Part shown: positions 35,016-43,683 of the stretch, piece by piece
Position numbering within the stretch: position 1 is the stretch's first letter
Layout: each line of letters opens with the position of its first letter
Origin: Acidobacteriota bacterium
GTDB lineage: Bacteria; Acidobacteriota; Holophagae; Acanthopleuribacterales; Acanthopleuribacteraceae
NCBI GenBank assembly: GCA_002747255.1
Contig: PDUC01000032.1
Location: 34,773 to 98,772, forward strand
Length of the DNA stretch: 64,000 nt
Direction of reading: 5' to 3'
Made by a program: the position numbers and the translations under genes
The notes under the pieces: model-generated
What the model was told of the DNA's origin: nothing
The model's input: the letters and a program-made list of their open reading frames with translations, nothing else
Database searches by the model: none

Positions 35016-35561
35016 CTAAAACCTGTAATAAAATCCCAATGTCACGGTATCGACATGAGTTTGATTCAGTTTGTAGCGTTCCCACTCTCCTCGCAGTGAA
35101 AAATGGTCTGTAATGGTGAAGAGTGTGCCAATTCCACCGGAGAGGTCAAACTCATCTGCCTCTGTCGTTGAAAAACGGTTTGTACCGTCTGTATAAGTGA
35201 CATCGTCCCTGTGATAGGTACAGCCGAAACGAGCATAGAGAGAAAATCTGTTTTCACTGAGATAAGATAAAATAACCGATGAAGAAAACAGATTACTGGA
35301 TAATTCAACAGGCAGATCTGCTGAAATAAATTTCTTCTCTTTTTCCCCGAAAGTGCCCAGGTCGGCCAGTCCCATTTCCAATGATAAAAAGCGATTGAAT
35401 TTATATCCGGAAAACACTTTGAACCCAAGGCTGTCTTCATCCATGTAACTGTCTTCCAGTTCCGACCAACCGATACCTGCACCGATATAAAACCCTTTTT
35501 CCTCTGCCTGAAGGTAGACGCTGCATACACCCGCAAGAAATAGTACGACAGCTGTTCTCAT
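35016..35561 (-). CDS. small outer-membrane beta-barrel protein (OmpA/opacity-like fold)
   Basis: A protein of 181 residues from ATG 35561, which has AGGGAGGA just upstream; the frame stays open 33 codons further but without a site. A signal peptide ('MRTAVVLFLAGVCSVYLQA') is followed by 'GFYIGAGIGWSELED', 'LGFKVFSGYKFNRFLSLEMG' and a final strand 'TVTLGFYYRF' ending in Phe, the classic C-terminal residue for outer-membrane insertion. The pattern is that of 8-stranded barrels. Specific function unknown. It sits between the LamG protein gene and dut. Confidence 0.85.
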   Translation of the reverse strand: MRTAVVLFLAGVCSVYLQAEEKGFYIGAGIGWSELEDSYMDEDSLGFKVFSGYKFNRFLSLEMGLADLGTFGEKEKKFISADLPVELSSNLFSSSVILSYLSENRFSLYARFGCTYHRDDVTYTDGTNRFSTTEADEFDLSGGIGTLFTITDHFSLRGEWERYKLNQTHVDTVTLGFYYRF

Positions 35562-35593
35562 AGTTCCTCCCTGGTTAATTGAGGTTTGGTGCT

Positions 35594-36310
35594 TTAGATA
35601 GGAGGGCAGACCGCATTTTGCATTTGAATGATGTCTGCTACTGAATAAGTGGGGAACCACTCGGTGATGGCGTCTGTTACTTCCTGCGGGGAGTGACAGA
35701 CAAGCCCGATGTAGGAGACACGCCTTGACTCAAACAAGTCCAGATCGATGGAACCAGTGGCACCCGAAGGAGCACCGTTGGGGGCACCCAGTCTTACGAA
35801 ATCAACTTGGCCCTGATCGTTTGACAGATTGTTCAGTTCCACAGAAGGGACCCCATCAAACCAGAGTTTCATGTAGCCATTGGACGAATCAGCGAACCAG
35901 TCGATTTCAATGGCATGCCATCCACTCGTTAAAACGGGCGACTGCGCCGCGACCGAGCTCGTAAAAGATCCGGAATTATCTCGAACGGAACTGGACAGGA
36001 TGTAGTTATCCCCTGACCGGATAACGGATAAGATAAACTGTTTGTTTTGACTGGAGTCAGAGCCTGTAAATATCTCAAATGACTCTCCATCTGCCATTGC
36101 CACTTTGTTGAGACGAAGGTAGAATCGAGCGCGGTAGCGCTGCTCCGCGGTCGGGCTGTCATTTTGAACGTAACTGCCCGCTTCCCCTTCAAGATGGATT
36201 TTCATACCATAAGCTCCGTAGTATTTTGCATTTTTACAAACTTCCAGTGTGGTTGCGAAAGATACCAAGGGCACGGATGCAAGAATAAAGAGATAAGAGA
36301 TACGTCTCAT
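35594..36310 (-). CDS. secreted LamG/concanavalin-like domain protein
   Basis: A protein of 238 residues from ATG 36310 (AGGAGG upstream). Signal peptide 'MRRISYLFILASVPLVSFA'. The mature domain shows the jelly-roll pattern of LamG-type folds ('YRARFYLRLNKV', 'GWHAIEIDWFADSSNGYMKL', 'WFDGVPSVELNNLSND'). The C-terminal 45 residues ('TDAITEWFPTYSVADIIQMQ') form a short helical tail with paired Cys. Such proteins are usually surface adhesins or carbohydrate binders; no catalytic residue is evident. It is divergent from the C25 peptidase gene. Confidence 0.75.
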   Translation of the reverse strand: MRRISYLFILASVPLVSFATTLEVCKNAKYYGAYGMKIHLEGEAGSYVQNDSPTAEQRYRARFYLRLNKVAMADGESFEIFTGSDSSQNKQFILSVIRSGDNYILSSSVRDNSGSFTSSVAAQSPVLTSGWHAIEIDWFADSSNGYMKLWFDGVPSVELNNLSNDQGQVDFVRLGAPNGAPSGATGSIDLDLFESRRVSYIGLVCHSPQEVTDAITEWFPTYSVADIIQMQNAVCPPI

Positions 36311-36494
36311 GAGCTTTCCTCCTGACAGCAGCAGATGCTGTTGGATCATTATAGTTCAATTCTGGTGATAAAAACAAATCTCTTTTTATGGAAAAGTCTG
36401 TACGAATGAACTGAGGAATGTTAGGTTAGAGCCGTATCAAATGGTTTTCAAATGATAAGGAAACCACAAATAAAGGCAATTTCAGGAGCAACAC

Positions 36495-39400
36495 ATGACA
36501 AACCTGCGTTTTATCAATTTCCTGTTGATATTGATCGCGATTACAGGTATCGCACCCTCCGTATCTACCGTCTTTGGGCAGGAGTTCCATTTTGGTGGCA
36601 ACACTCAGGTTCAATACCGCGATTCAGAGCGCCATGAAACCATTGAAGTGACATTGGACAAGCTTAATTTGAGTGGAATTCGAGTTCAAAATCAAAACTA
36701 CGCGTTCCCCTCCATTGACAATGCCAGTTACCTCACGAATAAAGGCGAACCGGCACTTCCCTTCCTGCCTTTTGACCTTCTTTTAGGTGATTCAGACCAG
36801 GTAGAATTGAAACTTCTATCGCTGACAAAAAGGGAAATTGCCTTGACGCCTCTTGGTTATGCTGGTGTCATTCCATCGAAAGGGCATTTTAACCGCAACA
36901 TCGATCCAAACGATGTACCCTGGCTGTTTGAACCCAAAATATACGAAGAGGGAACAATCTATCCCGATCGCCATGTTTTTCAAGGAACACCCTACATCGC
37001 AGGGCCGCTCCGAGGTCAGAATTTCCACATTCCCGTTGTCAAATGGAACATCGAGGAAAACACGCTGATCGTCGTCGAACGAGCTACTTTTGAAATAGTC
37101 AGAAAAGAGGATCGCGTCAACCCGCGAGCCAACGGAAAGGAAAAGCGCCTTACGGGCTTATTTAGTGAAATGATGAATCGAAAATATCTCAATACTCTCA
37201 GAACTCCTCCTGAATACGACACCCTGGTGGAATCAGGCAGAGTGCTGTTTCTTGTGTACGATGAGTTCATCGAAGAAGTCCAACCGTTGATTGACTGGGA
37301 AGAACAGGTGGGTTATCCGGTTTCAACTACACTATTATCAGAAGTTCCCCACGCTGGCACCTCCCCTGCTGAAAATGAAATCTTTGATTACGTGCAGGCA
37401 GAATACAACTCCCCAGAGGGTCTCACCTGGCTGATTCTTGTAGGTGACTATCAGGAAATCGGCAACCTTCCAGGTCAGTTTGAGAGCGCTCCCTGCGATG
37501 CCTGTTACACGAAACTCGAGGGCAATGACCATCATCCCGACATCGCCATCTCCCGCATTTCCGCACAAACCGAATTGGATGTGACCGTTCAAGTGGATAA
37601 ATTTTTAAACTACGAACAGAACCCGGACTCGGGTAGTTCCGCAGATTGGTACTCGAGAGCATTTGGCGTTGCAGGCGACGACACAGGGGGCACACCCTCT
37701 TACACCGATTGGCAGCGCATGAATTTCCTGCGCGACATCTTGCTGACTCCCAGTTTCCACTTCAATGAATTTACAGAGATCTACCACGCCTCTGCAAGTG
37801 CCGCTCAGGTTACCACGGCGGTAGAAGCGGGTCACAGTCTCGGCCTTTACATCGGTCACGGCAGCGAAACCAGCTGGGCTACAACGGGATTCAATGTCGA
37901 CAATGCAAGTGCACTCACCAATGCAAACATGCTGCCCATTGTGTGGGACGTGGCCTGTGTCAACGGAGCTTTTCAACGACCATCTGGTGATTGCTTTGCC
38001 GAAGCTTGGGTCAAGAATGAAGGAGGCGGGGCTGTATCATTTGAAGCAGCTACCACCAACGAATCCTGGGTCCCTCCCTGTGATGCTCAACGCGGTATTT
38101 TAGATGCTTTCCGGAATGGCTGGGCATTTACCACTGGCGGACAGCATTTATACGGCAAAGAAACTTGCTTTGGAATCAATGGGGATACGTCAAGCTCCGA
38201 GGGCAACAAGTTCATGGAACAGTCAACACTCTTTGGAAACTGCCTCATGTGGCCCCGTACCCAGGAACCTCAAACGCCCGACGAACCACTTGATTTCATG
38301 TCCACAGGAACTACGGCCAGCTTGACGGTTCAAATTAACGGGACTCCCCTCTCTCTCGCCAACAGTGCCATTGTCAATTTCTACACCAAAAACGGCAGTG
38401 ACCATGTCTACTGTGGTTCCGGCTTAATTGATGAAAATGGTTTTGTTCAGGCACCAATCGACGGCGAGCCCACCCATTGTCATATCCACGGATTCAATCT
38501 TGTACCGGTTGAATACGAATTAGCGGCACGACCCAGTGGTACGGTCAGCTTTTCTGCTTCCGTGACGAGCTGTTCGTCATTGGTTCACATTCGAGTGTCT
38601 GACAGCAATATCTCCGGTACAAGCCCAACATCCATTGACCAGATTCAAGTCAATGTCATTCATGGTACAACCGTTGTTCCCATTGTCCTGACGGAAACAC
38701 AGGCAGATTCCAACATCTTCTCCGGCGAATTGAATCTGGCTCAGGATCTATCGGGATCTCATGGCGATATCGTTTCCGTGGAATACATCGATGAAGATGA
38801 CGGCGCCGGCAACTTGAACCAGCTGCGAACCGCTGAAATGACGCTGGACTGTCTGGGTCCAGTTATTTCCGATGTTGTCTTGACCGCTTCAGAAAATGCC
38901 ATTACGGTCGCATTCACAACTGATGAAAAGAGCAGCACCCTCGTCAATTACGGTGAAGCCACGCCTCCAGCGTTCAGCGTTGCTGATATCAGAAAAATTT
39001 CAGGTTCACACAGCGTTTTAATCGAAGGTATTGACAGTTGTAAACGCTACTACGTGGAACTGGTTTGCACGGACGAATACGGAAACGAGTCTACGGATAA
39101 CAACAGCGGCCTCTATTATTCAGTCGATTCCCTGGGCTTTGAACAAACGGTCATTGAATCTTTTGATGCCGACCCCTCCTGGCAGATCGACAATGGAAAC
39201 GCGTCAAATGGCTGGGAGTTCGGTACCCCGACGGGTGGAGGTGGCCAACACGGTTCTCCAGATCCAACCGGCGGCTATACGGGGGACCATGTCTATGGCG
39301 TCAATCTCACAGGGGACTACTTAAACAATTTAGGAGCTGATGAGTTGAAGCTGACATCAGCTGAAATCGCCATACCCGATTTTTCCACCTTGAAATTCAG

Positions 39401-39755
39401 TTTCAGAAGATGGCTCGGCGTTGAGTCACCCAGCTATGACCACGCCCGCCTCAAAATTTCTTTTGATAGCGGTCCTTTTGAAACCCTGTGGGAAAACAGT
39501 CAGGCCATTGCGGATTCGGATTGGGTACTGGTTACTTACGATTTGACAAACCTGGCTCAAGGGCATTCATCCTTCCAGCTTCGATGGACACAAGGTGCAA
39601 CAGATGGTAGCTATACCTATTGCGGCTGGAACATAGACGATCTCCATCTGCAAAGATCTTACGAGTGTGAAGTGGAAGCCCCCGACCCCATATTCAAAGC
39701 CGACTTTGAAAACGGGGACTGTTCAGAATGGAGTCAAATGGTTTCTAACCAGTAA
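36495..39755 (+). CDS. secreted cysteine peptidase of family C25 (gingipain type)
   Basis: A protein of 1086 residues. A signal peptide (1-28) is followed by a propeptide-like region (to about 230), then the caspase-like C25 domain with catalytic His455 ('YIGHGSETSW') and Cys488 ('WDVACVNGAF'). Ig-like domains ('VVLTASENAITVAFTTDEKSS' region) come next, then a jelly-roll domain (about 880-1065, 'GWNIDDLHLQ'). The chain ends in 'KADFENGDCSEWSQMVSNQ'. Characterised gingipains cleave after Arg or Lys; specificity here is unknown. No T9SS-type C-terminal domain is recognisable; the 'FENGD.SEWS' tail resembles a C-terminal motif I associate with Acidobacteriota secreted proteins. ATG 36495 has AGGAG upstream. 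Confidence 0.88.
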   Translation: MTNLRFINFLLILIAITGIAPSVSTVFGQEFHFGGNTQVQYRDSERHETIEVTLDKLNLSGIRVQNQNYAFPSIDNASYLTNKGEPALPFLPFDLLLGDSDQVELKLLSLTKREIALTPLGYAGVIPSKGHFNRNIDPNDVPWLFEPKIYEEGTIYPDRHVFQGTPYIAGPLRGQNFHIPVVKWNIEENTLIVVERATFEIVRKEDRVNPRANGKEKRLTGLFSEMMNRKYLNTLRTPPEYDTLVESGRVLFLVYDEFIEEVQPLIDWEEQVGYPVSTTLLSEVPHAGTSPAENEIFDYVQAEYNSPEGLTWLILVGDYQEIGNLPGQFESAPCDACYTKLEGNDHHPDIAISRISAQTELDVTVQVDKFLNYEQNPDSGSSADWYSRAFGVAGDDTGGTPSYTDWQRMNFLRDILLTPSFHFNEFTEIYHASASAAQVTTAVEAGHSLGLYIGHGSETSWATTGFNVDNASALTNANMLPIVWDVACVNGAFQRPSGDCFAEAWVKNEGGGAVSFEAATTNESWVPPCDAQRGILDAFRNGWAFTTGGQHLYGKETCFGINGDTSSSEGNKFMEQSTLFGNCLMWPRTQEPQTPDEPLDFMSTGTTASLTVQINGTPLSLANSAIVNFYTKNGSDHVYCGSGLIDENGFVQAPIDGEPTHCHIHGFNLVPVEYELAARPSGTVSFSASVTSCSSLVHIRVSDSNISGTSPTSIDQIQVNVIHGTTVVPIVLTETQADSNIFSGELNLAQDLSGSHGDIVSVEYIDEDDGAGNLNQLRTAEMTLDCLGPVISDVVLTASENAITVAFTTDEKSSTLVNYGEATPPAFSVADIRKISGSHSVLIEGIDSCKRYYVELVCTDEYGNESTDNNSGLYYSVDSLGFEQTVIESFDADPSWQIDNGNASNGWEFGTPTGGGGQHGSPDPTGGYTGDHVYGVNLTGDYLNNLGADELKLTSAEIAIPDFSTLKFSFRRWLGVESPSYDHARLKISFDSGPFETLWENSQAIADSDWVLVTYDLTNLAQGHSSFQLRWTQGATDGSYTYCGWNIDDLHLQRSYECEVEAPDPIFKADFENGDCSEWSQMVSNQ

Positions 39756-39781
39756 CTATTGTTTGAACCTTGTTTCATTCA

Positions 39782-39831
39782 TTTCGGGAACGGTTTTTTT
39801 CAGCTCTCCTGTTGGGCCACCGTTCCCGAAA
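39782..39831. repeat. 12-bp inverted repeat downstream of the C25 peptidase gene
   Basis: TTTCGGGAACGG (39782-39793) pairs perfectly with CCGTTCCCGAAA (39820-39831); the loop is 26 bases. It lies 27 bases beyond the stop. There is no T tract after the second arm on the plus strand, though one follows the first arm. It may stabilise or terminate the mRNA. Confidence 0.6.
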
Positions 39832-39860
39832 AATAAATACACAAAACAAAAAAAAACAAG

Positions 39861-39889
39861 TTGACAGTTCAATCTTCTTTCAATAAAAT
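39861..39889 (+). promoter_or_regulatory. consensus sigma70 promoter of tRNA-Asn
   Basis: -35 TTGACA (39861-39866), 17-base spacer, -10 TAAAAT (39884-39889). This is the best -35 match in the window. Confidence 0.8.
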
Positions 39890-39895
39890 GCCAAT

Positions 39896-39925
39896 CTGTT
39901 CGGCGGATGAAAATCAGCCGAACAG
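39896..39925 (+). repeat. hairpin in the tRNA-Asn leader
   Basis: CTGTTCGGC (39896-39904) pairs perfectly with GCCGAACAG (39917-39925) around a 12-base loop. It begins about where transcription should start and ends 3 bases before the tRNA. Confidence 0.65.
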
Positions 39926-39928
39926 TGT

Positions 39929-40004
39929 TCCGATGTAGCTCAGTTGGTAGAGCAGGTGGCTGTTAACCACCCTGTCCGCGGTTCGAGTCCGTGCATCGGA
40001 GCCA
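39929..40004 (+). tRNA. tRNA-Asn (anticodon GTT)
   Basis: 76 bases with encoded CCA. Acceptor TCCGATG/CATCGGA, discriminator G, D arm GCTC/GAGC, anticodon stem GGTGG/CCACC with loop CTGTTAA, T arm CCGCG GTTCGAG TCCGTG-type. Flanked by its own promoter and terminator. Confidence 0.97.
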
Positions 40005-40005
40005 T

Positions 40006-40038
40006 AAAGGCCGGAAGACAACCTCTTTCGGCCTTTTC
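40006..40038 (+). terminator. intrinsic terminator of tRNA-Asn
   Basis: A 13-bp stem with one G-T pair (AAAGGCCG... at 40006 with ...CGGCCTTT ending 40036), 5-base loop CAACC, then TTTTCC. It starts 2 bases after the tRNA. Confidence 0.85.
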
Positions 40039-40196
40039 CAGTTTAATGGCCAGCCCAAAGCTTTCGTCTGATGTCCATGAGAATTATTTCAGGTTTTTCA
40101 AGAAAATAGTGTTACAATGACTCGCTCTTGAAATTGAACAGAGCGAAAATCAACCCAACGCATGGGACCCATTGGGCTTGTAGTGGAGGGCAAAAA

Positions 40197-41036
40197 ATGA
40201 GCCGAAAGACCATACCGCAGATTACTGCGGAAACCGAAAAGAAACTCGTCATGCTCACAGCTTACGATTACTGGACAAGTCAACTTGTCGATCAAGCCGG
40301 AACCGATATGATTCTGGTTGGTGATTCCCTGGGCATGGTCATTCAGGGAAACGAGCATACGCTGGGAGTTTCTGTGGAAGACATTATCTACCACACCAGA
40401 GCCGTGGTTAAAGGCCGGCAAAACGCCCTGGTTGTCAGCGATATGCCCTACATGAGCTATCACATCAGTGAACAGGAGACCATTCAATACGCGGGCCGAA
40501 TTATCCGCGAAGGCGGTGCCGATGCGGTTAAACTGGAAGGCGGCAAAAAGCGCGTTTCCATGATTCAAGCTCTACTCGATGCTGAAATACCGGTTATGGG
40601 TCATTTGGGTTTAACACCTCAGTCAGTCAACAAACTGGGAGGTTTCAAAGTTCAGGGCAAGGCACCCAAGGATCGACAGGAACTGAAAGCCGACGCTCTT
40701 GCCCTGCAGGAAGCGGGCGTTTTCGCCCTGGTTCTCGAATGCGTTCCCTTTGACCTGGCCAGAGAAATAACCGAGACAGTTGATATTCCGACTATTGGCA
40801 TCGGAGCAGGTCCCTACTGCACAGGGCAGGTTCTGGTGATCCACGATTTACTGGGGATGTCTTTCGGGTTTAAACCCAAGTTCGTTAGACCCTATGCCAA
40901 TTTCAGCGAAACCGGGTTGAATGCGGTGGAATCCTTTTGCAAGGCAGTTCGCGAAGGCGAGTTCCCTAGCCTTGCGGAATCCTTTGGCAAAAGAACAAAG
41001 TCCAATAAAACAACGCTGCTTTATGCCCAAAAGTAA
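40197..41036 (+). CDS. panB: 3-methyl-2-oxobutanoate hydroxymethyltransferase
   Basis: A protein of 279 residues from ATG 40197 with GGAGGG upstream; a longer frame from 40128 lacks a site. PanB motifs: 'MLTAYDYWTSQLVDQAGTDM' region, 'VGDSLGMV' (metal Asp), 'GGADAVKLEGG', 'PVMGHLGLTPQS' and 'IPTIGIGAG'. It adds a hydroxymethyl group from 5,10-methylene-THF to ketoisovalerate in pantothenate synthesis. panC follows after 69 bases. panD and panE are not in the window. Confidence 0.96.
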   Translation: MSRKTIPQITAETEKKLVMLTAYDYWTSQLVDQAGTDMILVGDSLGMVIQGNEHTLGVSVEDIIYHTRAVVKGRQNALVVSDMPYMSYHISEQETIQYAGRIIREGGADAVKLEGGKKRVSMIQALLDAEIPVMGHLGLTPQSVNKLGGFKVQGKAPKDRQELKADALALQEAGVFALVLECVPFDLAREITETVDIPTIGIGAGPYCTGQVLVIHDLLGMSFGFKPKFVRPYANFSETGLNAVESFCKAVREGEFPSLAESFGKRTKSNKTTLLYAQK

Positions 41037-41105
41037 CTCAAAACACGACCAGCGTTTTAAACAGCTTTTGTGTATCAGTTATCAAAATAATGACGGGGTC
41101 ACAGA

Positions 41106-42005
41106 ATGACGACATATACGGTTAAAAACGACGGCAAAAAGCTGCAGAAGTTACTGCAAACCCTGAGAGCGGACGGCGTGCGCATTGGTCTGGTTCCCAC
41201 CATGGGATACCTGCACGAAGGACACCTTTCACTCATTAAAACCGCTCTTCAATACCAAACCAAACCGGTTGTCTCTATTTTTGTCAACCCCACCCAGTTT
41301 GGCCCCAATGAAGATCTGGATACCTACCCCAGAAACGAAGAACGCGATATTGAGCTTGCCACAGAAGCCGGAGCGGAAATAATCTGGATCCCAAGCACGA
41401 GCGAAATTTATCCCGGACCCAATGGTATTGGTTCTCAGCAATTTAAAGTCGTTCCCGGTTCCATTTCCCGAAAACTCTGCGGTTCCAGCCGGCCGGTCTT
41501 CTTTACAGGTATCGCAACCGTCGTCATGAAACTCTTTCATATCGTGAAACCCGATTGCGCTTTTTTCGGCGAAAAGGACTTTCAGCAGCTTCAAATCATT
41601 AAACGCATGGTGCGCGAATTTCACATGGGAATCAACATCATTGGCTGTCCCATTATCCGCGAAGAAGACGGTCTGGCTATGAGCAGCCGAAATGTCCGAA
41701 TTCCTGCAAGTCGTCGGAAAAAGGCACTCCATCTCTACGCAACCATTCAAAAAGCAAAAACGCTCTTTCAGCAAGGTCTCGAAGAACCGCAAACCATGCT
41801 GAAACAACTGAAAGAAGACTGGCCTGAAGGGTTGGAGCTGGATTATCTGGAACTGTACGATCCAGAGACTTTGGAACCATCGGATCATCTCAAGCGCGAC
41901 ACTCGCCTTTTCTTAGGAGCCTGGCTGAAAACTACAGAAAATAAACATGATATGGGTGTGCGTTTAATCGACAATGCTCCTTTGGGAAGGCTTTCAGAGC
42001 CATAA
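41106..42005 (+). CDS. panC: pantothenate synthetase
   Basis: A protein of 299 residues. 'VPTMGYLHEGHLSLI' carries the HIGH-type nucleotide motif. 'SIFVNPTQFGPNEDLDTYPR', 'FGEKDFQQLQII' and 'GLAMSSRNVRI' (KMSKS-like) complete the PanC pattern. It joins pantoate and beta-alanine with ATP. It runs somewhat past the usual 280 residues, with a divergent C-terminus. The GT2 gene starts 7 bases after its stop, suggesting one transcript panB-panC-GT2. Confidence 0.95.
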   Translation: MTTYTVKNDGKKLQKLLQTLRADGVRIGLVPTMGYLHEGHLSLIKTALQYQTKPVVSIFVNPTQFGPNEDLDTYPRNEERDIELATEAGAEIIWIPSTSEIYPGPNGIGSQQFKVVPGSISRKLCGSSRPVFFTGIATVVMKLFHIVKPDCAFFGEKDFQQLQIIKRMVREFHMGINIIGCPIIREEDGLAMSSRNVRIPASRRKKALHLYATIQKAKTLFQQGLEEPQTMLKQLKEDWPEGLELDYLELYDPETLEPSDHLKRDTRLFLGAWLKTTENKHDMGVRLIDNAPLGRLSEP

Positions 42006-42012
42006 CATCAAG

Positions 42013-43224
42013 ATGCAAAACAAAGGCGCGCAACACCACTCTGTTCACATCGCCATTCCTGTTTTCAATGAGCTGGATTGTTTACCCAAAACCATGGCGT
42101 GCCTTTCAATGCAGCGCGATGCGTCCTTTCAGGTCTGGATCTGTCTGAATGAACCGCCACATACAAAATCCAGCCATCCGGAAATTCATCAGGCGAATAC
42201 ACAAACCCGGCATTGGCTGGAAAAGACTTCTTTCCCCTTCCCTGTCGAGATCGTCGATGCCCTCGATGATCCAGAAGTTAACGGTGTGGGCATGGCGAGA
42301 AATCTTCTGGCCACCCTGATTTACGAAACAAATCGGGAAGGCATTACCCTTTGCCTGGATGCGGATACTCTGATTCCCGACAACTACATCGCCTGCGTGC
42401 GACAGGCCTTTAACACCTTCACCGATGCCGTGGCCCTGGCCGCGCCCTATTATCATCCTGTTCCCGAAAACCGCGTTACAGCCAGACAGCTTCTGCGTTA
42501 TGAAATCTACATGAGGTTGTACCAACTGGGTCTATGGTCCATTGGCAGTCCCTACGCCTATTTAGCTATCGGCTCCGCCATGAGTTACAGGAACCGCGCG
42601 TGGAAACAAGTCAGGGGCATTCCCGCTAGAACGGCCGGGGAGGACTTTTACTTTCTGCAGAAGTTGAGGAAGATGGGAGATATCATTCGCTGGATTCCGG
42701 TACGGGTCTCCCCTTCGGCCAGAATCTCTGATCGGGTGTCCTTTGGAACGGGCACCTTGCTCAAAGAGCGTGATCTGACATTGCAAAAGACGCGATTCCC
42801 CTTTTTTCACGCGGACAGTTTTCAAAAAATAGGCGCTTTTTATTCCCTTTTCAAACAACTCTTCCGCTCATCCTGTCCTCTGCCCATCGATGCGTTTCTG
42901 GCTGAAAAGATGAAAGGTCAACAACCCTTTGACCGCATCAGAGCGAACTCCAAAACCGAGAGACAGTTTGCCTCCAACGCCCATCAGTACTTCGATGCCC
43001 TCAGAATTTTACAATTCCTGAGGTATGACCACCAAAAGACCGGTAACGTGTATCAGCCGCCTGTCGACGTGGATTCTTGCGACTATGAATTACTGAATGC
43101 CTATCGCAACGAGCTCTTTGCACGTGAAGAAGCTTACCAACGCAAATACATGAAACACTGGCGGCAACGGCTTGTAAGCGGGAAAACAGGCGAGAAAGTA
43201 TTTTTGAGTCAAACGATCGTGTGA
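42013..43224 (+). CDS. family 2 glycosyltransferase
   Basis: A protein of 403 residues from ATG 42013 (7 bases after panC); the longer frame would begin inside panC. GT-A fold motifs: 'HIAIPVFNELDCLPKTMAC' nucleotide-binding start, metal-binding 'CLDADTLIP' (DxD type) and 'GEDFYFLQKLRKMG' (catalytic ED region). It has no transmembrane helices, so it is a soluble or peripheral enzyme. Sugar donor and acceptor cannot be told. Association with panBC is probably positional only. Confidence 0.85.
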   Translation: MQNKGAQHHSVHIAIPVFNELDCLPKTMACLSMQRDASFQVWICLNEPPHTKSSHPEIHQANTQTRHWLEKTSFPFPVEIVDALDDPEVNGVGMARNLLATLIYETNREGITLCLDADTLIPDNYIACVRQAFNTFTDAVALAAPYYHPVPENRVTARQLLRYEIYMRLYQLGLWSIGSPYAYLAIGSAMSYRNRAWKQVRGIPARTAGEDFYFLQKLRKMGDIIRWIPVRVSPSARISDRVSFGTGTLLKERDLTLQKTRFPFFHADSFQKIGAFYSLFKQLFRSSCPLPIDAFLAEKMKGQQPFDRIRANSKTERQFASNAHQYFDALRILQFLRYDHQKTGNVYQPPVDVDSCDYELLNAYRNELFAREEAYQRKYMKHWRQRLVSGKTGEKVFLSQTIV

Positions 43225-43230
43225 AGGGGT

Positions 43231-43680
43231 TTATCTCAATCTGATGTATGGAATGACATGATCCTTGTTGCTTTTGTACAAGGGACCTAACAATCTGTGG
43301 TCATTGGTTAGAATGAAATAATTGGAAGCGTAATTTATAAGGGAGTTATCGGTTATTCCGAATTTCAAAAAATAGTCAGATTTGCAATCACGATCTAAAT
43401 CGACATCGATTTTATTAAATTGAGAAAAAAGATTTCTGGCAACTTCAAACGCGAGCAACCTGGCATATCCATTCAAATCAATTAAATTGGAGACTTCAGT
43501 AGCTATATACGGTGTTACAAATACACGGTCATAGCATGCCATGATGGCTAAAACTCGATTATAGTCAGACTTGTTGAATGCCTTTAAACGCTTTGAGTTA
43601 CGTATGTGCCTCCCTCCTTCAACAGCTCCTATAACCAGTAAGAGCATGAGGTTAGAGTCTATGATCAGGTTTTTTGACAT
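43231..43680 (-). CDS. PIN-domain protein (putative ribonuclease, possible toxin)
   Basis: A protein of 149 residues from ATG 43680 (GAGGA upstream). PIN-fold acidic residues appear in order: Asp8 in 'LIIDSNLML', Glu in 'YIATEVSNLID', Asp in 'GITDNSLIN' and Asp in 'FILTNDHRLLG'. PIN enzymes are Mg-dependent RNases, often VapC-like toxins. Here the upstream partner (99 residues, stop 3 bases before this start) is not a recognisable VapB-type antitoxin. The pair is visibly more AT-rich than the flanking panC/GT2 and rdgC genes, hinting at horizontal acquisition. Confidence 0.78.
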   Translation of the reverse strand: MSKNLIIDSNLMLLLVIGAVEGGRHIRNSKRLKAFNKSDYNRVLAIMACYDRVFVTPYIATEVSNLIDLNGYARLLAFEVARNLFSQFNKIDVDLDRDCKSDYFLKFGITDNSLINYASNYFILTNDHRLLGPLYKSNKDHVIPYIRLR

Positions 43681-43683
43681 CAA

